Below, piece after piece: positions 40,546-49,227 of a DNA stretch of 64,000 nucleotides (positions are counted from its first letter, which is position 1; every line of letters starts with the position of its first letter). Below the pieces are notes generated by a model. It was not told the DNA's origin, made no database searches, and saw nothing but the letters and a program-made list of their open reading frames with translations. This stretch comes from Xaviernesmea oryzae (GTDB lineage: Bacteria; Pseudomonadota; Alphaproteobacteria; Rhizobiales; Rhizobiaceae). Position numbers and translations under genes: made by a program. Location of the stretch: assembly GCF_900109605.1 (NCBI RefSeq), contig NZ_FOAM01000010.1:148598-212597 (forward strand), in the 5' to 3' direction.

Positions 40546-41460
40546 ATGGAATGGAGAGGACGCCGTCAGTCCAGCAATATCGAGGATCGCCGGGCCGAAG
40601 GGCCTGTCGGCGGTGGGTTCGGCGGTTCCGGTCCAGGTGGTGGCTTTCGCATTCCCGTCGGCTCGGGCCGTGGCGGCGGCCTCAGCATCGGCACGATCAT
40701 CTTTCTGGTCGTGATCTATTTCGTCTTCAAGGCCATGGGCATCGACCTCCTGCAGGTCGTCAGCGGCGGCCAGCCGACGCCCGCCGGCTATGAGCGCAGC
40801 GCCCAGGAAAGCTCGCCGGGCGAGGAGGATACGAAGGCCTTTGTCGCCACCGTCCTGGCGGAGACGGAGGATACTTGGAATGGCATCTTCAAGGCGAACG
40901 GCGAAACCTATCGTGAGCCGAGGCTCGTGCTGTTCCGCAACGCCATCCAGTCAGCCTGCGGCAATGCGTCTGCGGCCTCCGGTCCCTTCTATTGCCCCGC
41001 CGACCAGAAGGTCTATCTCGACATGTCGTTCTTCGACGAACTCTCCCAGCGCTTCAAGGCGTCGGGCGATTTCGCCCAGGCTTATGTCGTCGCGCATGAA
41101 GTTGGCCATCACGTACAAAACCTGCTCGGCATACTGCCCAAGGTCAACGAGCAGCGGCAAAATATGAGTGAGGCGCAGTCCAACCAGATGTCGGTGCGCA
41201 CGGAACTTCAAGCCGATTGCTTTGCCGGCATATGGGGCAAATATACCCAGCAGAAGGGCCTGCTCGAACAGGGCGATCTGGAAGAGGCGCTGAACGCCGC
41301 CACCCAGATCGGCGATGACACGCTGCAGCGCCGCACGCAGGGCTATGTGGTGCCGGAGAGCTTCAACCACGGCACATCGCAGCAGCGCTCGACCTGGTTC
41401 AAGCGCGGTTTCGACAGCGGTCAGCTTTCGGCCTGCGATACGTTCAACAACCCTGTCTGA
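40546..41460 (+). CDS. YpfJ-family neutral zinc metallopeptidase
   Basis: A 304-residue protein with a Gly-rich N terminus, a single transmembrane helix (about 47-66) and a periplasmic zincin domain. The zinc motif HEVGHH (about 186-191) and the downstream ELQADCFAG, which provides the third ligand, are visible, as is YCPADQKVYLD. Family members (YpfJ, KPN_02809) are called neutral zinc metallopeptidases; substrates are not established. The start at 40546 has GGGAGATC upstream. Confidence 0.9.
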   Translation: MEWRGRRQSSNIEDRRAEGPVGGGFGGSGPGGGFRIPVGSGRGGGLSIGTIIFLVVIYFVFKAMGIDLLQVVSGGQPTPAGYERSAQESSPGEEDTKAFVATVLAETEDTWNGIFKANGETYREPRLVLFRNAIQSACGNASAASGPFYCPADQKVYLDMSFFDELSQRFKASGDFAQAYVVAHEVGHHVQNLLGILPKVNEQRQNMSEAQSNQMSVRTELQADCFAGIWGKYTQQKGLLEQGDLEEALNAATQIGDDTLQRRTQGYVVPESFNHGTSQQRSTWFKRGFDSGQLSACDTFNNPV

Positions 41461-41486
41461 TCCAGTTTCACCGCGTATGGAAATAA

Positions 41487-41512
41487 AAAGGGCGCTCTTG
41501 CGGGCGCCCTTT
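41487..41512. terminator. bidirectional terminator between convergent genes
   Basis: AAAGGGCGC / GCGCCCTTT, a 9-bp stem with an 8-nt loop; A/T runs on both sides. It separates the metallopeptidase gene from the sugar transporter gene. Confidence 0.8.
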
Positions 41513-41535
41513 ATCGTTGAAGCATGTGGTCTTGC

Positions 41536-42783
41536 TCAGGCGGCGGGCTTGGCGCCCTTCAGTCCGTAATAGGCAATGAAGACATAGCAGAGGATCGGCA
41601 GGAAGAAGGCGTGGTGAATGCCGATCGCATCGGCCAGAGCGCCCTGTGCAAGGGGGATCAAGGCGCCGCCGACGATCGCCAGGCACAGCACGCCCGAGCC
41701 TTCGCTGGTCCGGTCGCCGAGCCCGTTCAGCGCCAGGCTGAAGATCGTCGGGAACATGATCGAGTTGAAGAGGCCGATGGCCAGCACCGACCACATGGAC
41801 AAGGGGCCGGAGGTCAAGACGGCAATGGCAAGCAGCAGGCCGGCCACCACGGCATTGAAAGCCAGCACCTTGCCGCCATCGATCACCCGCATGACCGCAG
41901 CGCCGATGAAGCGCCCGATCATCGCGCCGCCCCAGAAATAGGTGACGTAGTGCGCGGCGCTCTTTTCCGGCAGGCCGGCAATGGTCGGTTCGGCCATGAA
42001 ATTGATCAGAAAGCTGCCGATGCTGACTTCCGCGCCGACATAGAGGAAGATGGCGACGGCGCCTAGCATCAGATGGCGATAGGACCAGATCGATGCCTGC
42101 CCCCCGGTTTTGGCCGCCGGTGCCTCCTCGCGGATGACGGGCAGCTTCAGGATCGCAAAGATCACCGCGAGCAGGAATAAGGTTCCTGCCAAGATCATGT
42201 AGGGGATGCGCACCGCATCCGCCCCTTCGGCCGGTGACATATTCACGTCAGCGTCTTTGAGGATGAGAAGCGCGCCGACGAGCGGGGCGATCGTGGTGCC
42301 GAGCGAGTTGAAGGCCTGCGTGAGCGTCAGCCGCGCCGGTGCCGTCTTCGGATCACCCAGCACCGTTACATAGGGATTGGCCGCCACCTGCAGAATGGTG
42401 ATGCCGGAGGCCAGCACGAAGAGTGCGCCGAGGAAAAAGGAATAGGCCCGGCTGAAGGCGGCGGGGATGAACATGGCGCAGCCGATCGCCGCAATCACGA
42501 GGCCGGCAACCACACCGCCCTTGTAGGAGATGCGCTTCACCAACGCCCCGGCCGGGATCGACATGATGAAATAGGCGCCGAAGAAGCAGAACTGAATGAG
42601 CACCGACTGGGTGTAGTTCAGCTCGAACACCTTTTTCAGATGCGGAATCAGAATGTCGTTCATGCAGGTGATGAAGCCCCACATGAAGAACAGGCTGGTG
42701 AGCGCCACGAGAGCTGGCGCATGTGCGCCGGCGGCAGCCGGCGACGCTTGCGCGGTGGAGCGATTGGACGAGATCGAGGCCAC
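41536..42783 (-). CDS. gluP: MFS glucose/galactose (FucP/GluP-type) transporter
   Basis: A 415-residue sugar:proton symporter of the FHS family: [29 protein letters not shown] after helix 1, [21 protein letters not shown], the [12 protein letters not shown] block, and about twelve helices. Brucella and rhizobial relatives carry glucose and galactose. The GTG at 42783 with AAAGG upstream is preferred over the ATG at 42849. A CAAAGCGCTTTG palindrome lies about 190 bp upstream. Confidence 0.87.
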   Translation of the reverse strand: MASISSNRSTAQASPAAAGAHAPALVALTSLFFMWGFITCMNDILIPHLKKVFELNYTQSVLIQFCFFGAYFIMSIPAGALVKRISYKGGVVAGLVIAAIGCAMFIPAAFSRAYSFFLGALFVLASGITILQVAANPYVTVLGDPKTAPARLTLTQAFNSLGTTIAPLVGALLILKDADVNMSPAEGADAVRIPYMILAGTLFLLAVIFAILKLPVIREEAPAAKTGGQASIWSYRHLMLGAVAIFLYVGAEVSIGSFLINFMAEPTIAGLPEKSAAHYVTYFWGGAMIGRFIGAAVMRVIDGGKVLAFNAVVAGLLLAIAVLTSGPLSMWSVLAIGLFNSIMFPTIFSLALNGLGDRTSEGSGVLCLAIVGGALIPLAQGALADAIGIHHAFFLPILCYVFIAYYGLKGAKPAA

Positions 42784-43134
42784 AGAAAAACCTTTCGAGA
42801 AATCGAACCGGATCGAGGTGCTGTGAACAGCCGCCGCATCGGGAAGCATGTCCTTGTGAACGTCCTCAAAGCGGCTGTGCTTGATAAAGCCAAATTGACA
42901 TTCGCGACGGCGAAAGAACGAATATTGCGGACCTCTTACGGCCGCTTTTCTTGCGATGCAAGGATTACCAAAGCGCTTTGAACAGCTTCAGCTAGCGCTA
43001 CCTCATGCCCTTAGCCGCTTGCTGCGCTGCGATTGGCCTCTCACAGGCGGGACAAGCTCGGCTCATTGTCGTTACGGCACAATTCGGCTAACCGCTTCGG
43101 CAGGAGCCGGCAGCAGGTCGGGGGGAGGACCATC
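42784..43134. promoter_or_regulatory. divergent region with a LacI-type palindrome
   Basis: About 350 bp between the sugar transporter and the TCR-type efflux gene. CAAAGCGCTTTG (42969-42980) is a perfect 12-bp palindrome with the central CG step and A/T arms typical of LacI/GalR-family operators; AGCTAGCGCTACC follows at 42990. It probably regulates one of the two divergent genes, most plausibly the sugar transporter. Confidence 0.45.
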
Positions 43135-44382
43135 ATGGATGCAGACAGGCCGGCAATCGGCTCGATTGGCGAGAAAGCGGCGCGGCGTGGCCTTGCCGTC
43201 GTCTTCACCATCATGCTGCTCGACATCATGGGCCTTGCCATCATCATGCCGGTGTTGCCGACCTTTCTGCAGGAGCTGACGGGCGATCCACCGGCCCGCG
43301 CGGCTGTGGATGGCGGCTGGCTGCTCTTCGTTTACGCATCCATGCAGTTTCTGTTCGCCCCGACCGTCGGCAATCTGTCGGATCGCTTCGGGCGCCGGCC
43401 TGTGCTGCTTGTCTCCGTGCTGACGTTCGCATTGGACAATCTGATCTGTGCGCTGGCTGACAGCTATTGGATTCTCTTCATCGGCCGCATCCTGGCCGGG
43501 GTCAGCGGAGCGAGCTTTTCCACGGCCTCGGCCTTCATCGCCGATGTCAGCGACGAGCGCAGCCGTGCGCGCAATTTCGGCCTGATCGGCATTGCCTTCG
43601 GCGTCGGGTTCACGCTCGGCCCCGTTGTCGGTGGGCTGCTCGGCAGCTTCGGGCCGCGCGTGCCCTTCTTCGGCGCGGCGGCCCTGTCCTTCCTCAATTT
43701 CTGCGCTGCCTGCTGGCTCCTGCCGGAAACGCTGCCAAAGCCGCTGCGCCGCGCCTTCGACTGGCGCCGCGCCAATCCCATGGGGGCGTTGAAGCAGATG
43801 CGCGGCCGCCCAGGCTTGATGCCGGTGCTTGCCGTCTTCTTCCTCATCTATCAGGCGCATGTGGTCTATCCGGCCATCTGGCCCTTCGCGGGTGCCTATC
43901 GCTACGGATGGTCGGAAGGGCAGATCGGCCTTTCGCTCGGCGTCTATGGAATCGTCACCGCCCTGGTGATGGCGCTCGTTCTGCCGCGTGTCGTCGCCAC
44001 GTTCGGCGAGCGGCGGACCGCGATCCTCGGCCTTGCCACGGGTGTGATCGCGCTGATGGGCTATGCGCTGGCCTGGCAGGGGTGGATGGTCTATCTCGTG
44101 ATTCTGGCGACCCCGCTGGAGGCCGTGGCCGATCCGCCCTTGCGCAGCCTTGCGGCTGCACGCGTGCCGCCATCGGAGCAAGGCGAACTGCAGGGGGCTC
44201 TTTCCAGCCTCTCCTCGCTCACCTCGATCGTCGGACCGCTGATGTTTGCCTCGGTCTTCGAAGCCTTCACGCGCGACGGCGCGGCCATTGAACTGCCGGG
44301 CGCGCCCTTCGCGCTTGCCGCCCTGTTGGTCGCCACCGGCCTCATTATTTTCCTGCGACGGGTTCATCCGATGCGCGGTTGA
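43135..44382 (+). CDS. TCR/Tet-type MFS efflux transporter
   Basis: A 415-residue twelve-helix transporter with the features of TetA-like proteins: LDIMGLAIIMPVLPTFLQEL in helix 1, the motif A loop GNLSDRFGRRPVLL, the GRILAGVSGAS helix 4/5 region and FGLIGIAFGVGFTLGPVVGGLLG (motif C). It exports drugs in well-studied relatives; resistance to tetracycline cannot be assumed. The start at 43135 has GGAGG upstream. Confidence 0.88.
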   Translation: MDADRPAIGSIGEKAARRGLAVVFTIMLLDIMGLAIIMPVLPTFLQELTGDPPARAAVDGGWLLFVYASMQFLFAPTVGNLSDRFGRRPVLLVSVLTFALDNLICALADSYWILFIGRILAGVSGASFSTASAFIADVSDERSRARNFGLIGIAFGVGFTLGPVVGGLLGSFGPRVPFFGAAALSFLNFCAACWLLPETLPKPLRRAFDWRRANPMGALKQMRGRPGLMPVLAVFFLIYQAHVVYPAIWPFAGAYRYGWSEGQIGLSLGVYGIVTALVMALVLPRVVATFGERRTAILGLATGVIALMGYALAWQGWMVYLVILATPLEAVADPPLRSLAAARVPPSEQGELQGALSSLSSLTSIVGPLMFASVFEAFTRDGAAIELPGAPFALAALLVATGLIIFLRRVHPMRG

Positions 44383-44400
44383 GGCTGGCCATCCAGCACA

Positions 44401-44429
44401 CGAGGCGGCCGTGTGCCGCGGCCGCCTCG
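44401..44429 (+). terminator. GC-rich hairpin after the TCR-type transporter
   Basis: CGAGGCGGCC / GGCCGCCTCG stem of at least 10 bp with a 9-nt apex, 18 nt past the stop. No U tract follows, so it could be a stabilising hairpin rather than an intrinsic terminator. Confidence 0.4.
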
Positions 44430-44458
44430 TCGCAGTTCCATGACGCTTGCAGATCGGC

Positions 44459-44770
44459 TTAGACGTACAGCGTCCGGCTGCCGAATTCGGTATTCTCGTC
44501 GAAATTCTTCGTGCCGATGCGGTCGCTCTCGCCCGAGGCCTTGTTGTCGGTCTCGGCGGTGGTGCCCTGATCCTTCTTCTTGCTGCTTTCGAGCTTGTCG
44601 AGCTGCGCCTTCAGGGCTTCGATTTCGCCTTCGAGCGCCGCCTGTTCGGCCTTGTCCTTGGCCTTGGCAAGCTCGGCTTCCTTCGACGCGATTTGTGCCT
44701 TGATATCGGCGGTGCTGGATGTGGATGAGGAGAGGGCCGTCGAACTGACGGATGTTGTGGCGCTGACCAT
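44459..44770 (-). CDS. small coiled-coil hypothetical protein
   Basis: A 103-residue protein: Ser/Thr-rich N terminus, a heptad-type charged coiled coil (about 22-65, IKAQIASKEAELAKAKDK and LEGEIEALKAQLDKLES), and a polar tail ending in FGSRTLYV. AGGAT lies 6 nt before the ATG. No signal peptide. Function unknown. Confidence 0.65.
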   Translation of the reverse strand: MVSATTSVSSTALSSSTSSTADIKAQIASKEAELAKAKDKAEQAALEGEIEALKAQLDKLESSKKKDQGTTAETDNKASGESDRIGTKNFDENTEFGSRTLYV

Positions 44771-45213
44771 GGATCAATCCTGTTTCTGTTCGGAATATGC
44801 GTTGTAAAGGTTAAGCGAATTCTGACCGACCCTCCCCCTCAGTCGGAGGTGCCCGCAAAATCTGCGGCATGCCGAGGGCGGGCGAGGGCAGGAGGCTTTT
44901 GAAAGGCCGGCTCGGCTCGCCGTGTCCTCGGCCACGTGCATGGTTTAGGCCGAAGACGCGCGGGCCGGATTGAGCTCGGCAGGTATTTTTAAAGGCGCGG
45001 CCTTGCGGCCGGTGCCGGCTCGCCTTCTCGGCTTCCGGCGCGTCACGAGCTGAGCATAGTTAGCTTGTGCTAACCTTGGAGATTTGCCCAGGAGCGACGG
45101 CCCGCAGCGCGCTCTACATCAGCCCATTTGATGGGGTGCATAAAGTTTATGCATTTGCCTTGTTGCGCTCAGCGCCTGTAGAAGGGCAGGGTCGCGCCGG
45201 ACAAGGATGGTCC
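44771..45213. promoter_or_regulatory. divergent intergenic region with an inverted repeat ahead of the MATE gene
   Basis: About 440 bp, no gene supported. TGCATAA-AGT-TTATGCA (45137-45153), a perfect 7-bp inverted repeat, lies 60 bp upstream of the MATE transporter start, in the position of an operator for a MarR/TetR-type repressor. Confidence 0.4.
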
Positions 45214-46647
45214 ATGGCGCCCTTAGCCATGTCCAAGGTTATTCAGATGCACGCTCGGACCGGCGCAATGCCGCATGGCGGCACGCCCGACAATTCCTGG
45301 TTTACCCATTTTCGCGCAAGTCTCTTGCTCGGCTTGCCTTTCATCGGCGCGCAGGTGGCGCAGCTTGCGATCCACACCACCGATATCTTGATGATCGGCC
45401 GGCTCGGCACGGTCGAGCTCGCGGCCATGGTGCTGTCAGGGCAGGTGTTCTTCACCGTCTTCATCTTCGGCTCCGGCTTTGCCAATGCCGTCGTGCCCAT
45501 GGTCGCCCAGGCCATGGGGCGTGGCGATGGCGTGTCGATTCGCCGCTCCGTGCGCATGGGGCTGTGGGTCGCGTTGATCTATGGCCTGATCACCGCACCG
45601 GTGCTCTGGCATGCGGAGCAGATCCTGCGCCTCATGGGCCAGCAGCCTGAGGTGGCGGCTCTGGTCGGCCGCTATATGCGCATCGCGCAATGGGGCATCT
45701 TTCCCGCCTTGGCCTTCATGGTGCTGCGCGCCTTCCTCAGCGCGCTGGAGCGGGCGGGCGTGATTCTCTACATCACGCTGGCCATCCTCGGGCTCAATGC
45801 CGTCATGTGCTATATCCTCATCTTCGGCCATCTCGGCTTGCCTGCGCTCGGCATGGAGGGGGCCGCCATCTCGGCGCTTGTCGTCAATTCGATGAGCCTC
45901 GTGCTGGCGATCCTCTATCTCCGGCGCCTGCCGGAAACGCGCGATGTGGCGCTGTTTACGCGCTTCTGGAGGCCCGACTGGAGCGCGTTCTTCGAGGTGG
46001 TCAAGCTCGGCCTGCCGATTGCCATCACCATTCTCGCCGAGGTCAGCCTGTTTACGGTCGCCTCGCTGCTGATGGGCATGATCGGCACGGCGGAGCTGGC
46101 CGCCCATGGCATCGCGCTACAATTCGCCTCGATCGCCTTCATGGTGCCGCTCGGTCTGTCGCAGGTGGCAACGGTGCGGATCGGGCTGGCGCATGGGCGC
46201 AGGGATGGGGAGGGCGTTACCCGCGCGGCCATCGCCGTTCTGGTGCTGGGCTGCCTTTGCGCGCTGGTGGGCAGCCTGGTCTTCGCGCTGTTTCCGGCGG
46301 AACTGGCTGCGCTCTATCTCGACACGGACAGGGCGGATGCCGCCGAGGTTCTGGCCCGTGCCGTGCCCTTCATCGTCGTTGCAGGCGCCTTTCAGCTGGT
46401 GGACGGTCTGCAGGCGCTGGCCTCCGGCATGCTGCGGGGCTTGAAGGACACGACGGTGCCGATGATCCTGGCGCTGATCTCCTATTGGGCGATCGGCTTT
46501 CTCTCGGCCTGGGCGCTGGCCTTTCCCCTCGGCTTTGGCGGCATCGGCGTCTGGTATGGCTTCCTGATCGGCCTGGCCGCCGCCGCCGTCTCGCTCAACT
46601 GGCGGGTCTACCGCTTCATCCGCCGCGAGCGGATCCTGCTCGGCTGA
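45214..46647 (+). CDS. MATE-family (NorM-like) multidrug efflux transporter
   Basis: A 477-residue membrane protein with twelve hydrophobic helices in two MatE repeats: LLLGLPFIGAQVAQLAIHTTDILMIGRLGTVELAA opens the first, and VVKLGLPIAITILAEVSLFTVASLLMG the second. Such proteins export cationic compounds using sodium or proton gradients. The start at 45214 has AAGGA upstream; further ATGs at 45229 and 45247 are also possible, as is an upstream extension to 45067. Confidence 0.9.
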   Translation: MAPLAMSKVIQMHARTGAMPHGGTPDNSWFTHFRASLLLGLPFIGAQVAQLAIHTTDILMIGRLGTVELAAMVLSGQVFFTVFIFGSGFANAVVPMVAQAMGRGDGVSIRRSVRMGLWVALIYGLITAPVLWHAEQILRLMGQQPEVAALVGRYMRIAQWGIFPALAFMVLRAFLSALERAGVILYITLAILGLNAVMCYILIFGHLGLPALGMEGAAISALVVNSMSLVLAILYLRRLPETRDVALFTRFWRPDWSAFFEVVKLGLPIAITILAEVSLFTVASLLMGMIGTAELAAHGIALQFASIAFMVPLGLSQVATVRIGLAHGRRDGEGVTRAAIAVLVLGCLCALVGSLVFALFPAELAALYLDTDRADAAEVLARAVPFIVVAGAFQLVDGLQALASGMLRGLKDTTVPMILALISYWAIGFLSAWALAFPLGFGGIGVWYGFLIGLAAAAVSLNWRVYRFIRRERILLG

Positions 46648-46666
46648 GACGATCCGTCATCGCAAC

Positions 46667-46699
46667 AAAAATGCCGCCCTTTCGAGGCGGCATTTTTTT
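46667..46699. terminator. bidirectional terminator between the MATE gene and carA
   Basis: AAAAATGCCGCC / GGCGGCATTTTT, a 12-bp perfect stem with a CTTTCGA loop and U tracts in both directions. Confidence 0.88.
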
Positions 46700-46720
46700 G
46701 TTCAGGGATGAGGGATCGGC

Positions 46721-47929
46721 TCAAGCCCGCTCGGGCAGCGCTTCCTCGCCCTTCTTCTCACGCAGGAGGTTGATGAAGCGGCGGAAGAGATAGTGGCTGT
46801 CCTGCGGACCGGGCGAGGCTTCCGGATGGTGCTGGACCGAGAAGACCGGCTTGTCCTTCATCCGCAACCCGCAATTGGAGCCGTCGAACAGCGAGACATG
46901 GGTCTCTTCCACGCCTTCGGGCAGTGAATCCGAGGCAACCGCGAAACCATGGTTCATCGAGACGATCTCGACCTTGCCGGTGGTGTGATCCTTGACCGGG
47001 TGGTTGCCGCCATGATGGCCCTGATGCATCTTCTCGGTCTTGGCGCCCAAGGCGAGGCCCAGCATCTGGTGCCCCAGGCAGATGCCGAAGATCGGCAGCT
47101 CGGTCTTGATCAGCTCCTGGATCACCGGAACGGCATAGTCCCCCGTTGCCGCCGGATCGCCGGGGCCGTTGGACAGGAACACGCCATCGGGCTGCAGCGC
47201 CAGAACGTCCTCGGCCTTGGCCGTTGCCGGCAGCACGGTGACCTTGCAGTCCAGCCCGGTGAACAGGCGCAGGATGTTGCGCTTCACGCCGTAATCCAGG
47301 CAGACGACATGATAGGCGGCCTCTTCGGGCTTCGCCTCATCGTAGCCCTCGTTCCAGACCCAGGGCGTCTGCGTCCATTGTGAGGACTGGCCTGACGTCG
47401 CTTCCTTGGCGAGATCGAGCCCTTCCAGCCCGCTCCAGCCGCGCGCGCGGGCCTTGAGTGCCTCGATGTCGAAATTGCCGTTCGGATCATGGGCGATCAC
47501 CGCATTCGGCGCGCCATGCTCGCGGATCCAGGCGGTGAGCGCGCGGGTGTCGATGCCGGACAGGCCGATAATGCCGCGCGACTTCAGCCATTGGTCGAGA
47601 TGCTGGGCGGAACGATAGTTGGACGGGTCGGTGATATCGGCCTTGAAGATGACACCCACCGCGCCGCGCCGGGCGGCGGGCGTCAGATCCTCGATATCCT
47701 CGTCATTGGCGCCGATATTGCCGATATGCGGGAAGGTGAAGGTGACGATCTGGCCGAGATAGGAGGGGTCGGTGAGGATCTCCTGATAGCCCGTCAGCGC
47801 GGTGTTGAAACAGACCTCGGCCTCGACCGCGCCGGTGGCACCCACGCCCTTGCCCTCGATCACGGTTCCATCCGAAAGCACCAGAAGGGCAGTCGGCGTC
47901 TCAGTCGTCCAGGGGCTCGTCGCGCTCAT
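46721..47929 (-). CDS. carA: carbamoyl-phosphate synthase small subunit
   Basis: A 402-residue glutaminase subunit that supplies ammonia to CarB. The N-terminal CPSase_sm domain (LVLSDGTVIEGKG, FNTALTGYQEILTDPSY) is followed by a class I glutamine amidotransferase domain with the nucleophilic Cys in FGICLGHQMLGLALG and the His/Glu pair in VQHHPEASPGPQD. ATG 47929 is the usual family start; the frame is open to 47974. The catalytic partner carB is 8 kb to the left on the same strand. Confidence 0.97.
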   Translation of the reverse strand: MSATSPWTTETPTALLVLSDGTVIEGKGVGATGAVEAEVCFNTALTGYQEILTDPSYLGQIVTFTFPHIGNIGANDEDIEDLTPAARRGAVGVIFKADITDPSNYRSAQHLDQWLKSRGIIGLSGIDTRALTAWIREHGAPNAVIAHDPNGNFDIEALKARARGWSGLEGLDLAKEATSGQSSQWTQTPWVWNEGYDEAKPEEAAYHVVCLDYGVKRNILRLFTGLDCKVTVLPATAKAEDVLALQPDGVFLSNGPGDPAATGDYAVPVIQELIKTELPIFGICLGHQMLGLALGAKTEKMHQGHHGGNHPVKDHTTGKVEIVSMNHGFAVASDSLPEGVEETHVSLFDGSNCGLRMKDKPVFSVQHHPEASPGPQDSHYLFRRFINLLREKKGEEALPERA

Positions 47930-48566
47930 CGTCTTGATCATCCCGTTCCGGCGGGCGGCGGCGGGCTCCCTCATGAAGCCCTATCGCGCCTTGAAAAGCC
48001 CGCGCGCCAAGCGCCCCGAAGCGGCAGGAGGCTTGCGCTTCCGCAGGGTTTCGAGGCCTGTTCGGCAAATTTCGTGCAGGTGCCGGGCATAAACCCTGGG
48101 AAAAGACGGGTCAACCCCGACAGGATGCGCGGGCGCCGCTATCGACCAAATAGAGCCGCCCCGAGCCAGCCGAATACACGTGTTATCCTATGCCAGCCAT
48201 GTCACGACATGCACAGAGGAAAAGCACTAGGCGAGGGCCCGACGGCATGCGCCGCCGCGACGGGCGCATGCGTTCCTTGCTTGCGCCGGTGAGACTGTTC
48301 CGATCCCAGGCAGAGTGCGGTATGTCCTCCGCGCCCGACAGCGCCGTCCGACTTGGGAAGGGCGCACCCTCAGCCTATATGACGGGGAGAGAGGCTTTGC
48401 CTTCGCGCTGGCGTTCCGGCTAAAGAGAAGGCAAGGCAGCGGCGTCCGCCGGACGCGCCAAGAGTGCGTGCCAGCAGGCCGCCCTTCCAGAACAGAACGG
48501 CTGCGCCGATGGGATTGACAAACCCGGCGGCGAACGGCCTTGCGAAAAGACGAAAGGATCATGACG
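47930..48566. other. long divergent region between carA and the yqeY-type gene
   Basis: About 640 bp with no supported gene. It must contain both promoters and may hold a carA leader. Open frames on both strands (47489-48292, 48227-48745) are long but have no family resemblance. No tRNA or clear riboswitch seen. Confidence 0.4.
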
Positions 48567-49016
48567 ATGCGTGACGCGATCAGCGAAGCCCTGAAGACGG
48601 CAATGAAGGCCAAGGATGCCAAGCGTGTCTCGACGCTGAGGCTGATCCAATCCGCGCTGAAGGACCGCGATATCGCCAATCGCGGCGTGGGCAATGGCGC
48701 GGCCAGCGACGAGGAGGTGCTGCAGATCCTCTCCAAGATGGTCAAGCAGCGCGAGGAATCCGCTCGCGTCTACGACGATGCCGGCCGCCCCGAACTCGCC
48801 TCCCAGGAACGCGAGGAAATCGCCATCATCAGCGAATTCCAGCCCGAGCAATTTTCTGAGGACAAGATCCGCGAGGTCGTCCAGACGGCGATCACCGACG
48901 CCGGTGCCGCGTCGCCGCGCGACATGGGCAAGGTCATGGCCCTGCTCAAAGAGCGCCACGCCGGCCAGATGGACTTTTCGAAGGCTTCAGGGGTGTTGAA
49001 GGAGCTGTTGAAGTAG
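48567..49016 (+). CDS. GatB/YqeY domain-containing protein
   Basis: A 149-residue helical protein matching the YqeY family, similar to the C-terminal tRNA-contacting domain of GatB: MRDAISEALKTAMKAKDAKRVSTLRLIQSALKDRDI, EEVLQILSKMVKQREESARVYDDAGR, and the late SPRDMGKVMALLKERHAG motif. AAAGGA is 8 nt before the ATG at 48567 but only 2 nt before that at 48561, so 48567 is preferred. In rhizobia the gene often precedes dnaG/rpoD; here accessory DNA follows instead. Confidence 0.9.
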   Translation: MRDAISEALKTAMKAKDAKRVSTLRLIQSALKDRDIANRGVGNGAASDEEVLQILSKMVKQREESARVYDDAGRPELASQEREEIAIISEFQPEQFSEDKIREVVQTAITDAGAASPRDMGKVMALLKERHAGQMDFSKASGVLKELLK

Positions 49017-49135
49017 GGGATATGAGGCGGCTGGCCTGGGGAGGGGCCAGAGCGTTTTTGCAAGGCCGGTGTTGAGTGCAATTCTCGATAATATGGTTAG
49101 CCAGTTTCTGGCTAGGTATATGTAATCGTGTCGTT

Positions 49136-49151
49136 TTGGTGGGCCCGGAGG
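49136..49151. repeat. 16-bp direct repeat, left copy (attachment-site-like)
   Basis: TTGGTGGGCCCGGAGG, identical to 51477-51492. The reverse complement CCTCCGGGCCCACCAA looks like the end of a tRNA acceptor stem plus CCA. It lies 120 bp past the yqeY-type stop, at the border between core and accessory genes. No tRNA body adjoins it. Confidence 0.6.
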
Positions 49152-49227
49152 CAACCGTGAAGCATTGAAATCATTGACCTTTTTGCCCCTGAATGCCTTC
49201 GATACCCCTCAGGATACCCCACCTATT

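Noticed and set aside
43072..44367. 431-codon minus-strand open frame
   Set aside because: Antisense to the well-supported TCR-type transporter; no hydrophobic or domain pattern of its own.
48227..48745. 172-codon minus-strand frame before and across the yqeY-type gene
   Set aside because: Antisense shadow extending into intergenic DNA; no domain and low-complexity Arg/Ser content.
49136..49151. A tRNA gene at the TGGTGGGCCCGGAGG sequence
   Set aside because: Only the acceptor-end-like piece is present; the following bases form no T-arm or anticodon arm in either copy.
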